NCBI GenBank assembly: GCA_965649825.1
Contig: OZ287700.1
Coordinates: 558,001-622,000 of the forward strand
Direction: 5' to 3'
Length of the DNA stretch: 64,000 bases
DNA from: Penicillus capitatus
Taxonomy: Eukaryota > Chlorophyta
Positions 58,185 through 64,000 of the stretch are shown piece after piece. Made by a program: the position numbers and the translations under genes. Below the pieces are notes generated by a model that ran no database searches, was not told where the DNA came from, and saw only the letters and a list, made by a program, of their open reading frames with translations. Each line of letters opens with the position of its first letter. Positions within the stretch are counted from its first letter, which is position 1.

Positions 58185-59462
58185 TTAGATCCAGAGAAAG
58201 GACCCGTAGATCACGACGCCCAACAGAATAGACAATCCTTGACTCAGCAGAACGTAGGCGTAGCCCCTGGTCACCGTCTCGACACGCAACACGAGCTTCT
58301 GAATCTATGAGACCGGGGATGCAGCCCAGGAGGAAAGGTAATGCGTACACGGGTCTCACCTCAACAACCCATGTGGAGACAGTGCTGAGCGATCCGGCGA
58401 GTCCAGTGCGCAAAGCGTAGAGTAGGAGCTGGTAGATGGAGTGAAGGTTGGACCATCGTGTATCGACACCTTGTGATGCGAAACTGATAGCACAGGCTAA
58501 GAGATTGGCACAGAGGGTTCCGATAGGAAGCCATGGAGTGGGGAGGGTGCCGTTGAGAGCCGAGAGCTGCCATCTGGCCAATGCACCGAGCGGAGCCAAG
58601 AGAACAGCTGCGGCAAATTTTCGCCAGAAACGCACTTTTGTATCCCAACAGACGCCAAAAACTGCGGCGGCAGTGCTCAGAACGAGCAGAGAGCACATGG
58701 ATACCGTGAACGGAGTGAAGGATATAGGGTGCTGGTGTAGTTGGTTGGCGGTGGTGTTTTTGGATCGATGCCGTTTCAGCAGCATCAGAGCGACGTGCTG
58801 TCCCATCATCAGCGACGACATCCCAGCCATCGTTCCCAAGATTAACCCCATTCCTGCGCCTAGCCACTGCGATCCGTAGTAACTGCCTTTTCCCGCCAGC
58901 AGCATCTGGACCATCTGCAGTTTCCAGCTAGCAAACGTCGTCAACGATCCACAAAACCCCGTACGCCATCCGACCTGCACCCAATAGCGTCTCCTCTCCA
59001 TACGGACGCTTTGTATGCAACCTGGAGATTCGCGTTATATTGGAGAGATGCTGCATTGGGGGAGATGGCGGCCAAAGGGGACTCCGTTGCCTCGAGCTCT
59101 GGGAAGATGCTCTTGAGCGTTGCTGTTGATGAGAGCAGTCCCATAATGAAGCATCCGAGCATGTTGGCAGGCAAGTCACGAAACAAAGCACCTCCGTAGC
59201 TCTGATCCACACCCGTTGCCGTGACACATGGCATCCAGCTTAGGTCACCATTTGGTTGACGCTCGGAACAGTTTCCTGCAAAGAGCTCTCCTATCCATAT
59301 CCGACTGGCGGCGCCGATCTGAGCGAAGAAACTAACGTACGTCGCCGTCGAGAGAACGGACAGACGCGGCGACGCCATTCGACGCGTGTCCATAACATGC
59401 GGGCGATGCGATGAGAGAATCGATGCAACGATCATTGTCACTGAACGAACGTACCAACACAT
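58185..59462 (-). CDS. FEX1: Fluoride exporter FEX (fused two-domain CrcB/Fluc)
   Basis: Eukaryotic FEX proteins are tandem fusions of two CrcB domains, working as a passive F- channel in the plasma membrane. The first domain shows 'FFAQIGAASRIWIGELF', 'LPANMLGCFIMGLL' and, after an intron (about 58987-59031), 'GWRTGFCGSLTTFASW'. A linker helix follows, then the second domain: 'APLGALARWQLSALNG', 'GTLCANLLACAISF' and 'ALRTGLAGSLSTVSTW'. The conserved Asn and Gly-rich/Phe positions recur in both halves. The last intron (about 58303-58358) leads to 'YAYVLLSQGLSILLGVVIY', stopping at 58185. In-frame ATGs at 59462, 59432 and 59394 are possible starts; 59394 leaves a reasonable gap from the upstream gene's stop. 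Confidence 0.92.
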
Positions 59463-59465
59463 TCC

Positions 59466-61735
59466 CTACTCGGATGTGCAGCGACACAAAGCGTCAGAGA
59501 AGCGAACAATGTCAAATGAGAGATCTGGGACATCTGATGCGAAATCCTGCGCAGTGGACGGCGTTGTTTGGTGAATGAGAGTCGTTGAGTACCAGTTGAG
59601 GAAAACAAGGTTTCCAGAAATCTTCAATACATGGTCGTTGTGTTTTGCTCTTGACCCAACGCGTGTCGAGCTGCATCGGCACCATCCTGCCACGAAACGT
59701 CTTTTCAGTTCCACAATGCACGGAAGAGCAGCGTGCTTGGATATAGAAGGATTGATGGATGGGTTCGGTGGAGGGAGATCAGTGTAGACAAGAGGCAGAT
59801 CCTGAGAGATCGATGACGTCCATCGACTGGGTTCTCTCTGAATTCCTCTCATAGAGTTGTCTGCCGTGAGCTCGTTAATGCGCTTTTCTGTGCGCTTGGT
59901 CGAGAGTTTACACACAGGTCGGTGATGTGACGTGCGAGAAGAGATGCTGCTTCCGCTCCTCTTTGCCGGCGGAGATAGCTTCTGGCAAACAGTTTCTGGC
60001 GGCGGAGCGTCGGCAGAAGATGAGAGAACAATCGAATCGGCGATGGTGTGATGCTCTTTGTCATCCATCACGCCGAGATCTCCTCTCTCGGCTTCCGTAT
60101 CGGTAATCGGTTGCGTGCTTATCGGCGAAGCAAATGAGTGATCTCTTTCTCCGATGCTTTGTCTTGAGTGACATTTGTGTTCACTGTTCAAACGATCCAC
60201 CACATCCGAGATTGTTCCCCATTCTTCAGCACTCCCCGTCCGCGACGTCGTGTCAGAAGAGGAGAGAGACGATGCAGAGTGCGATTCTGTCGATGAAGAT
60301 GGCGAATGCGCTAATGGCATTGCCCTCTGTTCTTCTGGACAGATGCCAGGATTGGATCGAGGAAGGTGCTCCTCTTCAGGGACTTCCTACACAGACAAGC
60401 ATCAGATACAATGCAAGAGGAGTTATCTCATGACTTCAAATGCACGACAGGTGTTCACAGGAATGGCGATGACAGACGTTCGTGGGTGTCCTGTCGCATA
60501 AACGATAACGATCTTCCACTGGTTTCCCGCCCAATCGAGCCGATCTTCTTGTGAACAGAAGAAATCTGCCAGGGCTGGGCAGCAGGCCAACTCTCGTCGA
60601 AGCATGATATCTCCTGAGGAGATCCTGCACAGCTTCAACGTGCATTTTCCCATCGAACCTGAAAATGCATGTAATGACTGAGATTCGTGTCTCTTCGTAA
60701 ATGACGTGCTTTGCGAGAGGATGCAGAGATATGATCCGCATGGGCTCATGGAAAGACGATCGATGCTTTCGTGCATCGGGGTATCTGGTGGCACTGTGAG
60801 CAGACATCTCCAATGAGATGATACGTGAGGGATGTCCTGATAGACCCATACCATTCCTCCTCTACCGCCCAAGCCCATTAGCCAGATAGCTAAGAACACC
60901 GTCGATTGTGGTGTGACTTTCTCTCCCTTGAGAATGAGAGACTTTGATCTTGGCAGTGCATCGGTCGAGTGGCGATGCTGTCAATGGCTTGTCCAACGGA
61001 GGGCAGAACACTTTGCCGTTCAAGGCAGAAACGGAAGACGTTCCATACATAGACCTCTCCAGATTCCAATCCAGCCACAATCTGCAGCCACCGGATCGGA
61101 ACAGCATACAAACACATATGGAAGAGTGACGCGATGGGGTCCCAAAAAAGTGAGACAGGAGATTGTCGACATGCTCATGGACAGTGTCGAGTCCACTAAA
61201 GATCCGCTGTACAGGTCCCATAGCCTGACACATCCCTCTCTTGAAACCGAGACCATGAGCGTGCGGCTCAGATTCACGGCAAAATGCAGAACGACATCTG
61301 CAGGAACCGTATTTCCCCGTAGGAGACAAGAGAAGGTGGCATGCCTTCGTGTTTGTACGTTCTGGCGATGCGCATAGACGATGTCTCAGTAGGCAGGGGA
61401 CATTGGAAGATGTTATGACTGACGTTCTTGGCAAACACGACCTCCTTTGTGGCATGGCGGGATACGAATTCGAATCCGATCCACGGTTTCCTTTCGATAT
61501 CTTCGGCCAGATCATCCTCGCCGGGAGAGAGGACATAGGATGTCGTCTGGATCGAATCCGGATCATTTGGATCAAGCTTATCGATGTGCAGCGTGCCATC
61601 GAGATCGCTCCATCCCACAACGATGCCACGTTCCGTCGAGTGGACGTCAAACCTACTCGATCTCCGTCATGCAGAACGGATCGATGTCTCTGACCGTGCG
61701 CAGACGATGGAACGATGCGTCAACGTTGCGGTCAT
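59466..61735 (-). CDS. WD40-repeat protein with long disordered C-terminus
   Basis: The ATG at 61735 starts a short exon joined by GTCAGA...GAGTAG to 'ERGIVVGWSDLDGTLHI'. WD-type blades follow: 'HEDVVLHFAVN' with 'LMVSVSREGCVRLWDLYSG', 'IVAGLESGEVYVWNVFRF', 'GGMVWVYQDI' and 'LSMSPCGSYLCIL'. From about 60385 to the stop at 59466 the chain is Ser/Thr/Pro-rich and probably disordered. The intron 61298-61344 must use a GC donor to join the first and second halves of a blade. Other introns are at about 61117-61162, 60900-60948 and 60383-60432. Gene identity is unknown; WD40 proteins act as scaffolds. The stop is only a few bases before the FEX open frame. Confidence 0.72.
61298..61344 (-). other. 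GC-AG intron in the WD40 gene
   Basis: The donor is GAAG|GCATGC and the acceptor CTGCAG|AT (minus strand), phase 1. It restores 'TYKHEDVVLHFAVN', a canonical WD blade start. Reading through, or using the nearby GT, meets a stop within ten codons. Confidence 0.7.
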
Positions 61736-62353
61736 CGTCGGTCGTCAGGCACCTGTCGACACATCACGCACCGTTTCCGTTGACATCGACGGTGATGTGA
61801 CGTGGACGACAACTTCGATCCAGAGAACGACCACCCATCCGTACGTACATAGGTCACGATTGCCAACACCATATATAACCCTTGATTAAGTCAACCCATA
61901 GATTCGACAGCACAAGCAGGATCGTATACAAAAGGATCTGATCGTGCTGCTGAGAATGTATTACATTTCCATAGTGTGTTGATTTCCGAGTGACCATTTT
62001 CAAGATCAAACACATGTCTTATTACGATGCCCATTCTTTATTCATCGAATTCAATGCCTGGTATAAATGTTTCTCCCCGGCTCATGATCGTCGTCATCTT
62101 CATCATCTGTCAGTCTTGTCAATCACTTAGACATTTCCCTGATGTGACAACAACAACAGCAGCAAACAAACAAAAGCAAACAATGGATGACATTCATGGA
62201 CAAAAATGATGCTTGTGTTTGATCCTTTTGATCGAATCCGATCTGGTCCACTCCAGAGATGCCTTCCAGACCAAAATACACGTCTTCTTCTTGCTCTGCT
62301 CGAATCCTGTGCCTCAAGGTCGTCCAAGTGATTTTCGAGATAGTCCATTCGTC
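61736..62353. other. Intergenic, no supported gene (618 bp)
   Basis: Between the PP2C stop and the WD40 start on the minus strand. Contains CAA/CAG-rich runs near 62150. No exon, tRNA or repeat array identified. Confidence 0.4.
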
Positions 62354-63732
62354 TTAGGAAAAACGAAGACGGACGACGATGCAACTGATGTTGTCGGTGC
62401 TCCCACGACTGTCGGCTACAGACGTCAAGACGCTGGCTGCTTTTTGCGGATCGGATTCACGACGGACGATCTGAACAGCTTCGTCGTTTGTTATGACATC
62501 CCAGACTCCATCCGTTGCTAAGATGAGGAATTCGTGGGCAGACGTGAGTTCTTCAATGGCCATAATATGAGGAGTGGCGATCACGTATTTCTTGAGGGGC
62601 CGATCGCCAAAAGCACGAGAAACGGCCAAAACACCGCCGACTCTCCACGTTCCAGCCCACACGACCATTCCACCCAGATTCTCAATACGCTCCTTTTCAG
62701 CATAATGATTTGGCTTGTGATCGACAGACATCTGAACGGCTTTGCCATCTTGACACAACACTGCTCTCGAATCGCCAATATTGGCAATCAGTAATTTGCG
62801 ATCCGCAACAATGGCTGTTACAGCAGTACACCTAAACCCAACACCACCACCACCACCATCTATCTCCCTTCACATTCAGACCCAATCCGCCACGCACCCG
62901 TCGTCTTTGTAGGAGAGGCTGGTGCTCAGATACTTCTTGTCTGTATTGATGTATGCCCTTTCTACAGCAGAAGCGAAATGCAGAGAGGTCGCGAAAATGC
63001 ATGACCGCACCAACGGCCAGATTTAGGTCAGAAACAAAACGTGGGTGATCCAGTAAGTTGTTCAGAAGATTGTCTCTTACGTAACGAGCACATCCCGGTC
63101 CTCCATGACCTACACAGAGACATCTCACACATTTGCATGCATTGCCCGTCACAGGATCCACCATCATAGACGCCAAAGAACCCAATAACATCTCCATTCT
63201 TGTGCTGCTTAAACTGTACATATGGTGCTGTCATGACTGGAAGAGCACACACACATGATAGGGATGGGTACTTGTGCATCCAAAAAGTCCTCCATAGTTG
63301 TTCTCTTTCCTCTTAGCAACGAAAACCCATAAGCCACCTTTTCGTCGTATCTGCATCATGGACAGACATTATCTCTTATCGCTTCGGGCTGAATGCAGCA
63401 TAATAAAATAACCGGATGTCTGCTCCCGCATCTGGTTCTTGTGTTTGCAGACAGCTGCAGCCTGTTGGCCGTTTGAACGATGGCGCAAAGCGTTGCGAAA
63501 AGAAGTTTGCGATGAAGGCTTGCAGCATTGCCCACTTTGATTTGACGGTCGGCCTCGGTGTCGAAGGCTCCAGAGAAGGACCCTTCTCGGAGACTTCCGC
63601 AGGCGTCCCTATGTTTAATGGCTCCCGTGAAGGCGACCGCAGAAACAAACGGCGAATATGAATCAAGCAAGACGAGCAAGGACAGGCAGCGCACTCGCAC
63701 ATTGAATGGCACCTCGGTCGGGCGTGGTACAT
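62354..63732 (-). CDS. PP2C-family protein phosphatase (PPM)
   Basis: A Mg/Mn-dependent Ser/Thr phosphatase. An N-terminal extension of ~100 residues leads into 'YGFSLLRGKRTTMEDFLDAQ' (motif 1 with the metal-site Glu-Asp). Then come 'GFFGVYDGHGG' (metal-binding Asp), 'DDGCTAVTAIVADRKLLIAN' with 'IGDSRAVL', 'GVLAVSRAFGDRPLK', 'LILATDGVWDVI' and 'STDNISCIVV', stopping at 62354. All metal-coordinating Asp positions are present. Five introns keep phase; the one at about 62829-62897 contains a (CCA)n microsatellite. The start is uncertain: the ATG at 63732 is 6 bp from the stop of the next gene upstream, so an internal Met near 63525 is an alternative. Catalytic domain of normal size. Confidence 0.9.
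62842..62859. repeat. (ACC)n microsatellite inside a PP2C intron
   Basis: Six ACC units on the plus strand (GGT on the coding strand), directly visible, upstream of the TTTAG acceptor. Confidence 0.85.
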
Positions 63733-63738
63733 GTCACA

Positions 63739-64000
63739 TCACCAAACCGTCTGACCGTAATGAACGCGCGTCTGATGCAGGGAATGTTGATGATGCGGAC
63801 GACAATGGCTGGCAATACGACGATGTCGCTGAGAGACCGAGCTCCGTCGATGACGCGCAAACAAAGCCTCGAGGTCCTTTCGCTGCGTGTCTCCGATTTG
63901 CTCGAAGGACTCGACGAGGCGGGCGAAGGAGGCGGCGGCAAGAAAGAAGATGCGCAGCACCAGTTCGTCCGTTTTCGTCAAAAACTCGAATCGATTCTCA
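63739..64000 (-). CDS. C-terminal part of an unknown gene running off the right edge
   Basis: An open minus-strand frame enters at 64000 as 'FLTKTDELVLRIFFLAAASF' and 'ARLVESFEQIGDTQRKD', helical and coding-like. A GTCTCT...ATCAG intron (about 63770-63827) joins in phase to a short end 'TRVHYGQTVW' with the stop at 63739. The start and most of the protein are outside the window; no family recognised. Confidence 0.45.
   Translation of the reverse strand, partial: ENRFEFLTKTDELVLRIFFLAAASFARLVESFEQIGDTQRKDLEALFARHRRSSVSQRHRRIASHCRPHHQHSLHQTRVHYGQTVW

Noticed and set aside
1-64000. CRISPR array, prophage, bacterial operon or integrated organelle DNA
   Set aside because: No regularly spaced repeats or phage/bacterial gene order; the abundant spliceosomal introns and eukaryote-specific genes exclude a bacterial origin.

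Overview
This window is nuclear DNA from a compact, intron-rich microbial eukaryote. Genes sit on both strands and average roughly one per 2 kb. Coding regions are cut by many very short spliceosomal introns (about 37-65 nt, GT-AG, some GC-AG). The separation between neighbouring genes is often under 100 bp. A homologue of the chloroplast RNA-binding protein CSP41 and a P-type PPR protein with a Ser/Ala/Pro/Arg-rich presequence point to a plastid-bearing alga. No hydrophobic signal peptide precedes the presequences I can see, which fits a primary plastid (red alga or glaucophyte) better than a secondary one. That placement is inference and I cannot name the species.

Layout: 1-4671 (-) large coiled-coil and possible lipid-binding protein running off the left edge; 4743-6095 (+) CSP41; 6119-6787 (-) small Cys-containing protein; 6849-11221 (+) ankyrin/TM/helical-repeat protein; 11358-12231 (-) TsaE; 12233-15411 (+) CPSF2; 15514-16537 (+) SpoU methyltransferase; 16635-17614 (-) SNU23; 18032-23441 (+) WD40-TRP channel; 23925-24582 (+) secreted Cys-rich protein; 25066-27187 (+) PH protein; 27726-30692 (+) KNL1-like; 30777-31531 (-) unknown; 31547-33960 reverse-transcriptase remnant and AT-rich island; 33961-35225 (+) lipase-like; 35639-36877 (+) REI1; 37051-37869 (+) RING; 38303-38811 (-) MAPR; 39162-39959 (+) NNF1-like; 41663-44264 (-) PPR; 44653-47361 (-) APC3/CDC27; 47649-48924 (+) MAF1; 49271-49956 (+) unknown; 50916-53067 (-) karyopherin; 53466-54879 (-) F-box/LRR; 54902-55799 (+) CSN8; then a minus-strand block of phosphatidylserine synthase, elongin C, fluoride channel FEX, WD40 protein, PP2C and a partial gene.

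Most genes are core informational or regulatory functions: mRNA 3' end formation, splicing, tRNA t6A modification, 60S maturation, Pol III repression, kinetochore, and ubiquitin/CSN/APC control. Three things stand out. (i) There is extreme head-to-head packing, with start codons as close as one base apart. (ii) Several GC-AG introns are required to keep conserved reading frames. (iii) There are unusual or divergent proteins: a WD40-TRP fusion channel, a long helical-repeat membrane protein, and two candidate KMN kinetochore components 8.5 kb apart. I found no CRISPR array, rRNA, recognisable tRNA or bacterial-type operon. Gene models were spliced by hand from frame continuity, donor/acceptor motifs and family conservation, so individual exon ends may be off.
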